Below, one piece after another: positions 36,101-48,864 of a stretch of 64,000 nt of DNA. A program made the position numbers and the translations under genes. How positions within the stretch are numbered: position 1 is the first letter of the stretch; every line of letters begins with the position of its first letter. The stretch is from assembly GCA_001899765.1 (NCBI GenBank), contig MKWM01000031.1:22396-86395 (forward strand). Direction: 5' to 3'. The notes below the pieces were generated by a model. That model had not been told where the DNA came from, searched no databases, and saw only the letters and a list, made by a program, of their open reading frames with translations. The stretch is from Thiobacillus sp. 63-78. GTDB lineage: Bacteria; Pseudomonadota; Gammaproteobacteria; Burkholderiales; Thiobacillaceae.

Positions 36101-36129
36101 ATGAGCCCTTTCTTATCGAGGGCACCGTC

Positions 36130-36510
36130 ATGCAAAGAACGATGCTCAAGTCCAAGCTGCATCGGGCGACCGTCACGCATTCCGAGCTGCATTACGAAGG
36201 CTCCTGCGCGATCGACGAAACCCTGCTGGACGCGGCCGACATCCACGAATACGAGCAGATCCAGATCTATAACGTCACCAACGGCGAACGTTTCACGACG
36301 TACGCCATCCGCGCCGCGCGCGATTCCGGCATCGTTTCGGTGAACGGTGCCGCCGCCCACAAGGCGAACCCGGGCGATCTCGTCATCATCGCCACCTTTG
36401 CGTCCTACAACGAGCTGGAATTGACGCGCTACGCGCCGGAACTGGTGTACGTGGACGCGGACAACCGCATCATGGATACGCGCCAGACGATCCCGGTACA
36501 GGCGGCGTAG
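36130..36510 (+). CDS. panD: aspartate 1-decarboxylase
   Basis: 126-residue pyruvoyl enzyme that makes beta-alanine for pantothenate. The self-cleavage site Gly24-Ser25 in YEGSCAID is intact, as are Lys9 and NVTNGERF. Length matches E. coli PanD (126). It has its own promoter rather than overlapping panC, although all three pan genes are adjacent. Confidence 0.96.
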   Translation: MQRTMLKSKLHRATVTHSELHYEGSCAIDETLLDAADIHEYEQIQIYNVTNGERFTTYAIRAARDSGIVSVNGAAAHKANPGDLVIIATFASYNELELTRYAPELVYVDADNRIMDTRQTIPVQAA

Positions 36511-36596
36511 GCCGCATAACGTCCAGGCCGGAAAAAACCGGGCGATTCACAAGCCGGCAAGATGCGTCATGGCATGGAAAGTCCGGCCCGCTCAGC

Positions 36597-37286
36597 TCAT
36601 TCCGGCAACGATTCCCGGATCCGTTTCACCAGATCAGGGCTTTGGGGGGTCAAGTTCACGATCCAGTAGTGCGATTTGTCTGCCGTGGGCCTGCCCCGAT
36701 GCGAGTACCCCGTTCTCAGAGTGAATGAGTTGTCCTTCGGGTCCACGCTGTACAAGCCATCGCTCTTGTCCAGATCCCAATAGAACGGGCTTGTAAAGGG
36801 CTTTCCCCGGAATAAATTGCCCTTGCCCTGGCTTTCGTCCCATTCGATCTTCAAGCGCCGTCCCTGCAACAGCGAAACCGTGGCGTTTTGAATGTCCTGG
36901 CTATTCTGGACGATCGGTTCGCCATGCACCCAATACTGTTCGATCCTCACCTTGGCCGAGGTCTGCATGATCGCTGCCGCGTCGGCTACCGGCACGGCAG
37001 CGGGCCGGGCCTGCGCCGGCCGGGGCGCCGGCGGTTTCGCTTCCCCTCCCGCCTTGAGGTCGTTCCGGATGACCGACGATACCGTCTCGTCGGCAAAACC
37101 CGCTTCCTTGAGCCGCACCACCCTGTCGACGTTGCCATAATCGTTCTCAACCATGAAGCGGATGACATCCTCGCCAAGGCCGGACGACTTCAGCCGGGTC
37201 AATTCATCGGTGGTCAATGCAGCCAGTGCCGCCCCGGAAGAAACCAGGGCAATGGTTCCAATCAAGAAAAAGAATTTCGTCTTCAT
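36597..37286 (-). CDS. hypothetical secreted protein
   Basis: 229 residues from the ATG giving MKTKFFFLIGTIALVSS; an ATG 27 bases upstream would extend it. A signal peptide (about 1-23) is followed by a helical region (LTTDELTRLKSSGLGEDVI, VVRLKEAGFADETV) resembling short repeated helix motifs, then a Pro/Ala linker and a C-terminal domain with Trp and Tyr (YWVHGEPIVQ, HYWIVNLTPQ). I recognise no family. It converges on panD. Confidence 0.65.
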   Translation of the reverse strand: MKTKFFFLIGTIALVSSGAALAALTTDELTRLKSSGLGEDVIRFMVENDYGNVDRVVRLKEAGFADETVSSVIRNDLKAGGEAKPPAPRPAQARPAAVPVADAAAIMQTSAKVRIEQYWVHGEPIVQNSQDIQNATVSLLQGRRLKIEWDESQGKGNLFRGKPFTSPFYWDLDKSDGLYSVDPKDNSFTLRTGYSHRGRPTADKSHYWIVNLTPQSPDLVKRIRESLPE

Positions 37287-37682
37287 TCCAGAGATCACGG
37301 TCAAATTCCTCATTCAAACAGTCAGTCGATCATTCAATTACGTGGGGGAAAGCAAGCGGGGACATGCGCGACAGGTCACCGTTTCAGTGGTTCAGGCAAC
37401 AATCGGCGGAGACGGGTTGATTATGCCCCAAGTTCGGGTTGGCCGACCAAGGACGCCTACCGGCCATGAATTCGCTGCACGCTTCCGGACATCGCGTCCG
37501 CATCTCATCGTACGCCCGATGAACGCCGGGTAAGGTCGGGAAAACCGCTACGTCGTCGGAATTCCGCTCCTCGCGGCAAGCCGCGCACTCCCGGCAGGCG
37601 GCCATCTCGCCAGATCATGTTGCGCCAGCCCACTGTCTGGCTTGTGCGCATCCGCCAGGACGAATCCGTCGCCGCGGGAAAA
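37287..37682. other. intergenic region with a possible Cys-rich small ORF
   Basis: About 396 bases upstream of the secreted-protein gene. A minus-strand frame (37384-37605, 73 codons) begins MAACRECAACREERN and has seven Cys, including CRECAAC, but I see no ribosome site or family. The rest appears to be leader or promoter sequence without clear hexamers or repeats. Confidence 0.3.
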
Positions 37683-38015
37683 TCATGTGCGCCTCAGCAA
37701 AATCGTGACGAGCAGGGCGGAGTCCGTCAATGCCCTGACGGCGTGCGGCGCTGCGTCGGCAAGGTAGACCATGGTGCCCGCACGGAGGATCTGGGTTCGT
37801 CCATACGCCTCGAATTCCACCTCCCCTTCCAGGCATTGCAGCGTGAGCGCGCCCGCCGCCTTGTGCTCGGGGGCGACCTGGCCCGCCGGCAACACGAAGC
37901 GGAATACTTCGAGGTGTTCCGCCCTGACCAGCGTGCTCGAGCCCGTCTGGCGCAACGCTGCGCCAAGTGGGCGAATATCGATCAATTCACCCGATGCTGC
38001 GTGGGAGATAGCCAT
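37683..38015 (-). CDS. small cupin-domain protein
   Basis: 110-residue single-domain cupin. The two motif regions are visible: PEHKAAGALTLQCLEGEVEF and then GTMVYLADAAPHAVRAL. Metal-type His residues remain (HK, PHAV), but the full HxH set is not clear, so it may be a binding or regulatory cupin rather than an enzyme. The ligand is unknown. It stands between the secreted-protein gene and glgP, on the same strand as the glycogen operon. Confidence 0.7.
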   Translation of the reverse strand: MAISHAASGELIDIRPLGAALRQTGSSTLVRAEHLEVFRFVLPAGQVAPEHKAAGALTLQCLEGEVEFEAYGRTQILRAGTMVYLADAAPHAVRALTDSALLVTILLRRT

Positions 38016-38161
38016 GACAACTCCTGAATGTAGTCAAGTCCGGCGGGCGGACTGACGCCAAACGATCCGCTCCATTTGTCTCATCCACACCTGCCGCTTG
38101 CGGACGGGGCCGATCCGTATCAAGCCTTCCCGCCACGGATTGACTATAGCAGCCCGTCCAT

Positions 38162-40588
38162 CTATGTGAGTTTCCAGATGTCGGCGTTGTATTTCTGTAT
38201 GGTGCGGTCGGTCGAGAAGAAGCCGCTCGACGCCGTATTGAGGATGCTCTTGCTCGTCCAGCACGCCTTGTCCCGCCAGGCCTGTTCAACCTGTTGCTGC
38301 GCATCGACATAACTGCGGAAATCCGCCAGCACCATCCAGGGGTCGTTCGGGCTCAACAAGGTATCGAGGATCACATCGAAGATACCCGGTTCGCTCAGAT
38401 TGAAATGGCCCGATGCCAGCAGGTCGATCACCCCGCGCAGTTCAGGGTCGCTATCCACGTAGTGCTGCGGCTGGTAGTGCGGGCGCAGTGCCTCGACTTC
38501 CTCTGCGTGCAGGCCGAACAGGAAGAAATTGTCCTCCCCCACGGCATCGAGGATTTCGATGTTTGCGCCGTCGTAGGTGCCGATCGTCACGGCGCCGTTC
38601 ATCATGAATTTCATGTTGCCGGTGCCGGAGGCCTCCTTGCCGGCGGTCGAAATCTGCTCGGACAGATCGGTTGCGGGCGCGATGATCTCCATGCTGCTTA
38701 CCCGGTAGTTGGGCAGGAAAGCCATCTTCAGGCGATCGCCCACGTCGTAATCGCCGTTGATCACCTCGGCCACGTTGTTGATGAGCTTGATGATGCGTTT
38801 GGCCATCGCATAGCCCGGCGCGGCCTTGCCGCCAAACAGGACGCAGCGATCGACCCAATTCTCCAGCTGGTCATGATTGATGCGGTTGTACAGATGAATC
38901 ACGTGCAGCACGTTGAGCAACTGCCGCTTGTATTCATGAATGCGTTTGACCTGCACATCGAACAGCGCGTCCGGATTGAACTCCACCCGACACTCGGTCT
39001 TGATCAGTTTGGCGAGACGCTCCTTGTTGGCACGTTTCACCGCACGCCATTCGGCGTGAAAGGATGAATGATCCGCCGCAGCCAGCGGCTTCAGCCGCGC
39101 CAGTTGCGAGAGGTCGGCGACCCACTCCTCGCCGATCTCCCGGTTGATCAGGGCGCTCATGCCGGGATTGGCGTGCGCCACCCAGCGGCGCGGCGTCACG
39201 CCATTGGTCTTGTTGTTGAACTTGTACGGCCAGAGTTCGAAGAAATCACGAAACAGCCCTTCCTTCAATAGCCGCGAATGCAGCGCCGCCACGCCGTTGA
39301 CCGAGAAGCTGCCGACGATGGCCAGCCACGCCATGCGCAGCTGTCTGACCTCGCCTTCCTCGATGATCGACATGCGCTGCCGGCGTTCGATATCCCCTGG
39401 CCATTTCATCGCCACCTTGTGCAGGAAGCGGCCGTTGATTTCGTAGATGATTTCCAGCGGTCGCGGCAGCAGACGCTCGAATAGCGCCACGGGCCAGCGC
39501 TCCAGCGCCTCGGGCAGCAGCGTGTGGTTGGTGTAGGCCATGCACTGCGAGGTGATCGCCCAGGCTGCGTCCCACTGCAGGCGCTCGTTGTCGAGCAGCA
39601 GGCGCATCAGTTCGGCCACCGCGATGGTGGGATGCGTGTCGTTCATCTGGAAGACGTTGTGCTCGGCGAATTTCATCAGGTCGCTGTTGCCGGCCGCGCG
39701 CCACTGGCGCAGCGCATCCTGCAGGCTGGCCGAGGCCAGGAAATACTGCTGGCGCAGGCGCAGTTCCTTGCCGCTCTCGCTGCTGTCGTTCGGGTACAGC
39801 ACCATCGAGATGTGTTCGGCGTGATTCTTCGCCTGCACCGCTTCGGAGTAGCTGCCGGCATTGAATTCATTCAGATCGAACACGTCCGTGGCGGCCGACT
39901 TCCACAGGCGCAGCGTGTTCACCACATGGTTGCGGTAACCCGAGACCGGCATGTCATACGGGATGGCCAGCACGTCGCGGGTATTTGCCCAGCGCGCGCG
40001 GGGAATGCCTTCCTTGTCGTGGAAATGTTCGGTATGGCCGCCGAACGACACCCGGCAGGTGAATTCGGAACGCTCGACTTCCCATGGATTGCCATCGCGC
40101 AGCCAGTGATCGGGCTCCTCGACCTGATAGCCGTTTTCGATGTTCTGGCGGAACATGCCGTACTCGTAATGGATGCCATAGCCCATCACGGGCAGATCCA
40201 GCGTGGCGCAGCTGTCCATGAAGCAGGCTGCCAGCCGTCCCAGGCCGCCATTGCCGAGGCCGGCATCGGTCTCCTCCTCGGCAACGTCCTCGAGCGTCTG
40301 GCCGAAGCTCTGCAGCGCCTCGCGCGCGGCCGTGTCCAGTCCCAGGTTGAGCACGTGGTTGGACAATGCCCGGCCGATCAGGAACTCCAGCGAGAGGTAA
40401 TATGCACGGCGCTTGCCGGGCTGGTCGCGTACGGCATAGGTATTCATCCAGTCCGACATGAGCCGGTCGCGCAGCGTCCAGGCCAGCGCCTGATAGGTGT
40501 AGACCCTCGGGCAGCCATGGAAGCGCCCCAGGTGATAAAACTGGTAGCGCTGGAAATCCGCGGTCAGCGCTTCACCGCTATCGGGCAA
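38162..40588 (-). CDS. glgP: glycogen/starch phosphorylase
   Basis: 808-residue GT35 enzyme releasing glucose-1-phosphate from glycogen. The pyridoxal-phosphate lysine lies in KEASGTGNMKFMMNGA, followed by the TIGTYDGANIEI segment; the N-terminal GNGGLGRLAACFMDS motif is intact. Length fits E. coli GlgP/MalP. It is the last gene of a minus-strand glycogen operon, 63 bases after glgA. Confidence 0.95.
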   Translation of the reverse strand: MPDSGEALTADFQRYQFYHLGRFHGCPRVYTYQALAWTLRDRLMSDWMNTYAVRDQPGKRRAYYLSLEFLIGRALSNHVLNLGLDTAAREALQSFGQTLEDVAEEETDAGLGNGGLGRLAACFMDSCATLDLPVMGYGIHYEYGMFRQNIENGYQVEEPDHWLRDGNPWEVERSEFTCRVSFGGHTEHFHDKEGIPRARWANTRDVLAIPYDMPVSGYRNHVVNTLRLWKSAATDVFDLNEFNAGSYSEAVQAKNHAEHISMVLYPNDSSESGKELRLRQQYFLASASLQDALRQWRAAGNSDLMKFAEHNVFQMNDTHPTIAVAELMRLLLDNERLQWDAAWAITSQCMAYTNHTLLPEALERWPVALFERLLPRPLEIIYEINGRFLHKVAMKWPGDIERRQRMSIIEEGEVRQLRMAWLAIVGSFSVNGVAALHSRLLKEGLFRDFFELWPYKFNNKTNGVTPRRWVAHANPGMSALINREIGEEWVADLSQLARLKPLAAADHSSFHAEWRAVKRANKERLAKLIKTECRVEFNPDALFDVQVKRIHEYKRQLLNVLHVIHLYNRINHDQLENWVDRCVLFGGKAAPGYAMAKRIIKLINNVAEVINGDYDVGDRLKMAFLPNYRVSSMEIIAPATDLSEQISTAGKEASGTGNMKFMMNGAVTIGTYDGANIEILDAVGEDNFFLFGLHAEEVEALRPHYQPQHYVDSDPELRGVIDLLASGHFNLSEPGIFDVILDTLLSPNDPWMVLADFRSYVDAQQQVEQAWRDKACWTSKSILNTASSGFFSTDRTIQKYNADIWKLT

Positions 40589-40651
40589 TCGTCTGAGGGC
40601 GACGTGGGGGGGGAGGCAGATTTCTCGTCTGGCATGATCTTTCCGCTCAGG

Positions 40652-42109
40652 TCACATGGAATACAGCGCAAGGTAATGGTCGGCGCTGTCCGACCAGTCG
40701 AACGACTGGCGCATGCCGGCCTGCTGCAGGCGCCGCCATTGCGCCGGCTGGCGGTACAGGTCGAGCGCACGCCGGACGGCTTGCAGGAATGCCGCCACAT
40801 CGGGCGTGTCGAACACGAAACCGGTGGCGCTGCCGGCCGCCAGGCTGTCTGCGTCCGCATCGATCACGGTATCGGCCAGTCCGCCGGTTCTGAAAACGAT
40901 GGGCGGTGTACCGTACCGCAGACTGTACATCTGGTTGAGGCCGCACGGTTCGAAACGGGACGGCATCATGAACAGGTCGGCGCCGGCTTCGACTTGGTGC
41001 GCCAAGGCCTCGTCATAGCCGATCACGACGAATACGCGCTCGGGATGCTGTCTGGCCAGACGCACAAGTTTCTGCTCGTAACCCGCCTGGCCGCTGCCGA
41101 CCAGCACAAAACGCGCATCGGTCTCGGCCAGCAGCACGGGAATGGCCGTCAGTACCCAATCGATACCCTTCTGCTCGACCAGCCGCCCCACCAGCCCCAA
41201 TAGCGGCGCCCGCATCGCCTCGTCGTCGGCGTGCGACAGGAAACGTTCGATCAGCGCCTGCTTGTTCCGCCGCTTGCCGGGCTGGATTCGGCGCACCGAG
41301 TAATGCGCGGGCAGATGCGGATCGGTGGACGGGTTCCATATCCGGGTATCGATTCCATTCAGGATGCCGTGCAGTTTGTAGCGCCGGGACAGCAGCAGAC
41401 CGTCAAGTCCGTAACCGAATGCCGGCGTGCAGATTTCGTTGGCATAGGTGGGGCTCACCGTGGTGACAGCATCGGCATAGACGATGCCGGCTTTCAACAT
41501 CGACATGCCGCCGTGGAATTCCACGCCTTCGGACGACCACCACGGGCCAGGCAGCTGCAAACGAACGAAATCGGTATGTGAAAAATAGCCGCCGTAGGCG
41601 AGATTGTGGATGGTGAACACGGTTTTCGGCCGTGCCGGCTGATCGGCCAGGAAGGCCGCCACCAGTCCGGTCTGCCAGTCGTGCGCGTGCACCACAGCGG
41701 GTTGCCAGCCGATATCGAGCGCATCCTGCGCCAGCAACGCGGCCACCCGCGCGAACACCGTGAAACGCTCGACATTGTCCGGCCAGTCCTGGCCATTGGC
41801 GTTGACATAGGGATTGCCCAACCGGTCAAACAGGGCGGGACTGTCGATCACCCAGAGCGGAAAGGCGAAGTCGGCATGGTGCGTTTCCAGAACGCGCACG
41901 CTGACGATGCCTTCGGCCCCACGCACGTCAAGCCAGCCGAGAATCCGTACCTGACCAAGCTGGCTCAACAACGCCCGGTAGCCCGGCAGGACCAGACGAA
42001 TATCCGCCCCGCGCGCCTGCATGGCGTGCGGCAAACTGTAGACCACATCGCCCAGCCCGCCGGTTTTCACCAGCGGATAGGCCTCGCTGGCCACGAACAG
42101 GATTTTCAT
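40652..42109 (-). CDS. glgA: glycogen synthase (ADP-glucose)
   Basis: 485-residue GT5 enzyme. The ADP-glucose site KTGGLGD (15-21) and the C-terminal [17 protein letters not shown] region are present. The start at 42109 gives [12 protein letters not shown] 42124 would add MKRGA. Upstream lies a short gap containing a dispersed inverted repeat, then glgB. Confidence 0.95.
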   Translation of the reverse strand: MKILFVASEAYPLVKTGGLGDVVYSLPHAMQARGADIRLVLPGYRALLSQLGQVRILGWLDVRGAEGIVSVRVLETHHADFAFPLWVIDSPALFDRLGNPYVNANGQDWPDNVERFTVFARVAALLAQDALDIGWQPAVVHAHDWQTGLVAAFLADQPARPKTVFTIHNLAYGGYFSHTDFVRLQLPGPWWSSEGVEFHGGMSMLKAGIVYADAVTTVSPTYANEICTPAFGYGLDGLLLSRRYKLHGILNGIDTRIWNPSTDPHLPAHYSVRRIQPGKRRNKQALIERFLSHADDEAMRAPLLGLVGRLVEQKGIDWVLTAIPVLLAETDARFVLVGSGQAGYEQKLVRLARQHPERVFVVIGYDEALAHQVEAGADLFMMPSRFEPCGLNQMYSLRYGTPPIVFRTGGLADTVIDADADSLAAGSATGFVFDTPDVAAFLQAVRRALDLYRQPAQWRRLQQAGMRQSFDWSDSADHYLALYSM

Positions 42110-42140
42110 TGCTCCGCGTTTCATTTCTTTCTTAGGGACC

Positions 42141-42239
42141 AGGGTTCAGGATTCAGGGGTCAGGGTTGGTGCGGCCATGGCCGCGCATATATTAAAAGCG
42201 CGAAGCACAAATTCCCCTAGTCCCTGAATCCTGACCCCT
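42141..42239. repeat. inverted repeat in the glgB-glgA gap
   Basis: AGGGTTCAGGATTCAGGG (42141-42158) pairs at 17 of 18 positions with CCCTGAATCCTGACCCCT (42222-42239), enclosing about 63 bases. Arm-internal repetition of CAGGGTTCAGGATTCAGG type suggests another dispersed short repeat. Located inside the operon, it could fold in the mRNA and lower glgA-glgP expression. Confidence 0.75.
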
Positions 42240-42244
42240 CGCCT

Positions 42245-44463
<2,219 letters not shown>

Positions 44464-44467
<4 letters not shown>

Positions 44468-45834
44468 GGTTGAGGGGTCGTCTTGCATCGATGGGCTTTC
44501 TGTAATTGTTGTAATAAACGGGGGGCCAGTGCGGGCGCCAGCGCATCCCATTCGAACCGCCAGGTCCAGTTGCCATGGCTCGTGCCCGGCGTATTCATGC
44601 GTGCCTCGCTGCCAAGATACAGCACATCCTGCAGCGGCAGCATCGCCAGGGCAGCGCGGCTTTCCAGGACGGTGGCAATCATCGCATCCGGCACCGTACC
44701 GGGGTCCGTGACGCCCAGCCGCTGCATGACCTCCGGTCGGACATGGTCGGGCAATGTGCGCCACCAGCCCAGCGTGGTGTCGTTGTCGTGCGTGCCGGTG
44801 TAGTACACCGTGTCGGGCTGCACGTTTTCAGGTTTGTGTGGATTGTCGGCATGACCGTCGAACGCAAACTGCAGCACAGCCATGCCAGGCAGCCCGAACT
44901 GGAGCCGCAGCGCCGTCACGTCAGGTGTGATGATACCGAGATCCTCGGCCACCAGCGGCAAGTCGTCCCGCATGTCGGCGCCAATCGCCCGCAGCAGCGC
45001 CACACCGGGCGTCGCACGCCACTCGCCATGAACGGCGGTCGGGTCGGCAGCCGGGATCATCCAGGTCGCCGCCAGCCCGCGGAAATGGTCGATACGAACC
45101 AGATCGAACCACTCGAAATGGGCCCGCAGTCGGGCGCGCCACCAGGCGAAACCATCAGCCTGCATGACGTCCCAATTGTAATGCGGGTTGCCCCAGCGCT
45201 GCCCGGTTGCGGAAAAGTAATCCGGCGGCACGCCGGCCACCATGGTGGGATGACCTGTGTCATCCAGCAGGAACAGCTCACGCCGGGCCCACACGTCGGC
45301 ACTGTCGTGGGCGACGAAAAGCGGCATGTCGCCGAACAGATGAATCCCGCGCGCGACCGCAACCGTACGGAGGTGTCGCCAGTAGGCGGCCGCGTCGAAC
45401 TGCTCCACCTTCATCGCTTTCAGGACATCGGCATGACTGGCATCGAAGGCGGCCATCGTTCGCGGTTCCCGGTCGCGCAGCGGGGGCGGCCAGTCGGTCC
45501 AGGAAGCGCCGCCCTGCTCGCGCTTGATGGCGATGAAACGGGCATAGTCGTCCAGCCAGTGGGACTGCCTGTCGCACCAGTCGGCATAGTCGCGCATGCC
45601 GGCACGCGATACTTTCCGGTCTCCCGGAGGAAACAGTCTCGGGTCAACCGCGAAGGCCGACGCGCACTGGTAAGGGGAGCGTCCGGATAACGGCAGGCCG
45701 AGCGGAAGCATCTGCCACATGCCGAATCCCGCCGCATCCATGAAATCCAGCCAGCGCTCGGCATCGGCCAGCGTGCCGGAGGGAAGCGAAGCCGGATGCA
45801 GCAGCAGGCCGGCACGACGCAGATCGAAGTTCAT
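44464..45834 (-). CDS. malQ: 4-alpha-glucanotransferase (amylomaltase), short form
   Basis: 456-residue GH77 enzyme, shorter than typical 500-700-residue MalQ. The catalytic set is present: nucleophile Asp in DLVRIDHFRG, Glu in VAEDLGIITP and Asp in TGTHDNDT. SPYQCASAFAVDPR replaces the usual SPYxxxSxFAxNP. It overlaps the GH57 gene upstream and glgB downstream by four bases each. Confidence 0.92.
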
Positions 45835-47564
45835 CCGGTATTCCTGCGCATGGTGCCCGCGTTTTCCGCCCAGCCGCCGCCACTCGACAGCGGCACATCG
45901 AGCAGGGCGGGCGGGGCCACGCCCAGCAGACGATACAGCTCGCGCAACTGGGTTCGATACAACTGCTCGAAGTCGCTGACACTACTTGCCGGGTTGTAAT
46001 CGCCGAACCACCAGAACCAGTCCGATCCTTCGCAGACGGCAAGCTGACGGGTGGCCAGCGCCAATTGATCGGCACTCAGTTTTCCGGCCGCCACCACGCT
46101 GTCATAGGCCTGCTTGGCGGCCACCAGATAATCCCAGCCGCGGTTCTTGTCGCCCGAGCCGATCCAGGTCGAGAAGCTGCCATATACCCAGCTGCCGGCC
46201 GCCAGCTGCTTCATCGACATCGCGGGAAGGTGCACGGCCTGCTCGGCAAAGGTTCCGACCTTGAGCGTGGGACGGCTGGACAGCGCCGTATAGAGGGCAG
46301 ACAGGAAATGATGGCCATTGTCGGGGTAATACTCCCAGGCGTTCTCACCGTCGAGAATGATCGAGACGACATGTTGATCCGCTTCATCGCCGAATGATGT
46401 GGCGATATTTTCCAGGTGCTGGATGAAGTCGCCCACTGCGTCGTCGGCGTGCCAGTCGCTGTACCTGAAACCGATCAGATCCGACAGGCCGTCGTCGCGA
46501 AAAAAGACCCGCGTCTTGTAGCCGTCGACCTGTACCGGGGAAAACAGCGCACGCTTGGTTTCCACCTGGTTGGGCGGGCACACCGATTTGGCGCAGCTGT
46601 TGCGCCACACGCCCTCGCCCGACGCGGTCCACGCGAACCCCATCTTGTCGAGCTGGGCCAGCGCATCCTCGCTGATCCCGCCTTCCGACAGCCAGACGCC
46701 GGCCGGTTTCATGCCGAAATGACGCTCGAATATCTCGACGCCATGCCGCAAATGCCACTCCGACCGCGCCATGCCACCGGGATAGCTGGGTGCATCGGGA
46801 ACGGGCGCATCGGGCATCGCATCGCGCAGGTTGGAAAAATCATTCAGCAGCGGCACGATGGGGTGGCCATAGGGCGTCACCGACAGTTCGATCTGGCCGC
46901 GCCGGGCCAGCGCGCGATAGCGCGGAATCAGCCCGGCCATGCACTGCTGTATCAGGTACAGCAACTCATGGCGGTCGGCCGCCGAATAATGCTTTTCCTG
47001 CGCCATCAAGCGCTTCACCAGCGGCAACTGTCTGAGCGAGTGTCCCAGCCAGACGAGGTGATACCAGGTCAGCAAATCGAGGAAATACTGCTCGGACAGA
47101 TAATTCATCAGTCCGGGAAGCCCGATGCGGCCGCCGCTCACGTCGTCGGTCACGCCGATCATGATCAGCAGGTGATGGAAAGCTGGATGCGGATGGATCA
47201 TGCGCTGCGCATTGCAACGCTGGCAATCCCGAACAATGCGCAGGCGGCTGGCGGCATCCGAAGGGATACGCTCGACGCCCGACAACAGATTCAGCATATG
47301 GTCCTGGGTAGGCTTGCCCTGCTTGAGCAGCACATCGAGCTGCTGCGCATAGTCGTCCAGTTGTTCCAGCAGCACCGGCGCAAAGTTCACCACCGCGCGC
47401 ATCTGCGGATGACGCTCCAGATGCGCGGCCATGTCGCTGTAATCCTTGATGCCATGCAGGTATACCCAGGGCAGGTGATAGGCGCCCTTGAGGCCTTCGC
47501 GGTAATACGGCTGGTGCATGTGCCAGCACAGCACCACATTGAGCGGTTCAGCCGTCGTAGTCAT
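45831..47564 (-). CDS. glycoside hydrolase family 57 protein (alpha-amylase/pullulanase type)
   Basis: 577-residue GH57 enzyme. WHMHQPYYREG opens the barrel, and WLSEGGISEDAL contains a likely catalytic carboxylate; HPAFHHLLIMIGVTDD and ILDGENAWEYYPDNGHHFL are further family segments. It presumably hydrolyses alpha-1,4 and/or alpha-1,6 bonds in glycogen. No glgX debranching gene is seen here, so this enzyme may take that role. It overlaps glgC by 17 bases and malQ by 4. Confidence 0.88.
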   Translation of the reverse strand: MTTTAEPLNVVLCWHMHQPYYREGLKGAYHLPWVYLHGIKDYSDMAAHLERHPQMRAVVNFAPVLLEQLDDYAQQLDVLLKQGKPTQDHMLNLLSGVERIPSDAASRLRIVRDCQRCNAQRMIHPHPAFHHLLIMIGVTDDVSGGRIGLPGLMNYLSEQYFLDLLTWYHLVWLGHSLRQLPLVKRLMAQEKHYSAADRHELLYLIQQCMAGLIPRYRALARRGQIELSVTPYGHPIVPLLNDFSNLRDAMPDAPVPDAPSYPGGMARSEWHLRHGVEIFERHFGMKPAGVWLSEGGISEDALAQLDKMGFAWTASGEGVWRNSCAKSVCPPNQVETKRALFSPVQVDGYKTRVFFRDDGLSDLIGFRYSDWHADDAVGDFIQHLENIATSFGDEADQHVVSIILDGENAWEYYPDNGHHFLSALYTALSSRPTLKVGTFAEQAVHLPAMSMKQLAAGSWVYGSFSTWIGSGDKNRGWDYLVAAKQAYDSVVAAGKLSADQLALATRQLAVCEGSDWFWWFGDYNPASSVSDFEQLYRTQLRELYRLLGVAPPALLDVPLSSGGGWAENAGTMRRNTG

Positions 47565-48864
47565 TCTGCAGCCTCGCGTAAAGATTCTGGCCGAGCATTG
47601 CCGGCGTCACCAGCACGATGCCCTCGGGCGTGACGTGGAAACGCCGGGCATCCTCAACCGGATCCTCTCCGATGACCGTACCGCTGGGAATGACCGTTCC
47701 CTTGTCGATGATGGTACGGGTGATGCGGCAATGGCTGCCGATCGAGACCTTGGGCAGAATCACGCTGTCCTTGATGAGGCTATAGTTTTCCACCGTGGTG
47801 GCGAAAAACAGCACCGAACGCTTGACCCGCGCGCCCGACAGGATGCAGCCGCCGGCGATCAGCGAATCGATCGCCTCGCCGCGCCGCCCTTCGTCGTCGA
47901 AAATGAATTTGGCGGGCGGGTATTGCGGCTGGTAGGTCCAGATCGGCCAGTCCCGGTTGTACAGATTGAGCTCGGGTTCGATCGAGCACAATTCCATGTT
48001 GGTCTGCCAGTAGGAATACAGCGTCCCGACATCGCGCCAGTAGGCGGGCCCGCCGCTCATGTCGCGGAAAGGATAGGCCATCGCACGGCCTTTCCTGAGG
48101 TTGTCCGGGATGATGTCCTTGCCAAAATCGTGACAGGATCGGGCATTCCCCGCATCCTCGATCAGCGCCTGGTACAGGAAATCCTTGGAAAATATATAGA
48201 TGCCCATCGACACCAGCGCGGTACCGGGTTTTCCGGGAATGCAGTCGGGATTCTTCGGCTTTTCCGTAAAGTGGGTAATGCGCATCGACTCGTCGACGGA
48301 CATCACGCCGAAAGCGCTTGCCTCGGCAGTGGGCACCTCGATGCTGCCAACCGTGTAATCCGCACCGGTTTGCACGTGATACAACAGCATTTCCGAGTAA
48401 TCCATGGTGTAGACGTGATCGCCGCCCAGCACCAGCACGTATTCGGGGTGATGACGCTGCATGATGTCGATGTTCTGGAACAGCGCATCGGCCGTTCCCT
48501 GATACCACTCTTTCTTGTGCGTGCGCTGCTGGGCAGGCAGGATCTCGACGAATTCCCCGATCTCCGCGCGCATGAACCCCCAGGCGCGCTGCAGATGCCG
48601 GATCAGCGAGTGCGACTTGTATTGCGTCAGCACGCCGATGCGCAGAATCCCGGAATTGACGCAATTGGAGAGCGGGAAATCGACGATGCGGTACTTTCCG
48701 CCGATTGGAACGGCCGGCTTGGCGCGCCAGGTCGTCAGATCCCTCAAACGGGAACCCTCGCCGCCCGCGAGCACGAGCGCCAGCGTCTTGCGGGTGAGAT
48801 CGGTCACCATTTTCGGTTCGGTGTAATAGCGGTAAAGGCGCTCCTGCTCGGTTTGTGCAGTCAT
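47548..48864 (-). CDS. glgC: glucose-1-phosphate adenylyltransferase
   Basis: 438-residue ADP-glucose pyrophosphorylase, the committed step of glycogen synthesis. Motifs: LALVLAGGEGSRL, WYQGTADALFQN, FTEKPKNP and the left-handed beta-helix C-terminus. The start at 48864 (MTAQTEQERLYRYY) overlaps the glk stop (ATGA); the longer open frame upstream is the shadow of glk. It is likely allosterically controlled as in the family. Confidence 0.95.
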   Translation of the reverse strand: MTAQTEQERLYRYYTEPKMVTDLTRKTLALVLAGGEGSRLRDLTTWRAKPAVPIGGKYRIVDFPLSNCVNSGILRIGVLTQYKSHSLIRHLQRAWGFMRAEIGEFVEILPAQQRTHKKEWYQGTADALFQNIDIMQRHHPEYVLVLGGDHVYTMDYSEMLLYHVQTGADYTVGSIEVPTAEASAFGVMSVDESMRITHFTEKPKNPDCIPGKPGTALVSMGIYIFSKDFLYQALIEDAGNARSCHDFGKDIIPDNLRKGRAMAYPFRDMSGGPAYWRDVGTLYSYWQTNMELCSIEPELNLYNRDWPIWTYQPQYPPAKFIFDDEGRRGEAIDSLIAGGCILSGARVKRSVLFFATTVENYSLIKDSVILPKVSIGSHCRITRTIIDKGTVIPSGTVIGEDPVEDARRFHVTPEGIVLVTPAMLGQNLYARLQNDYDG

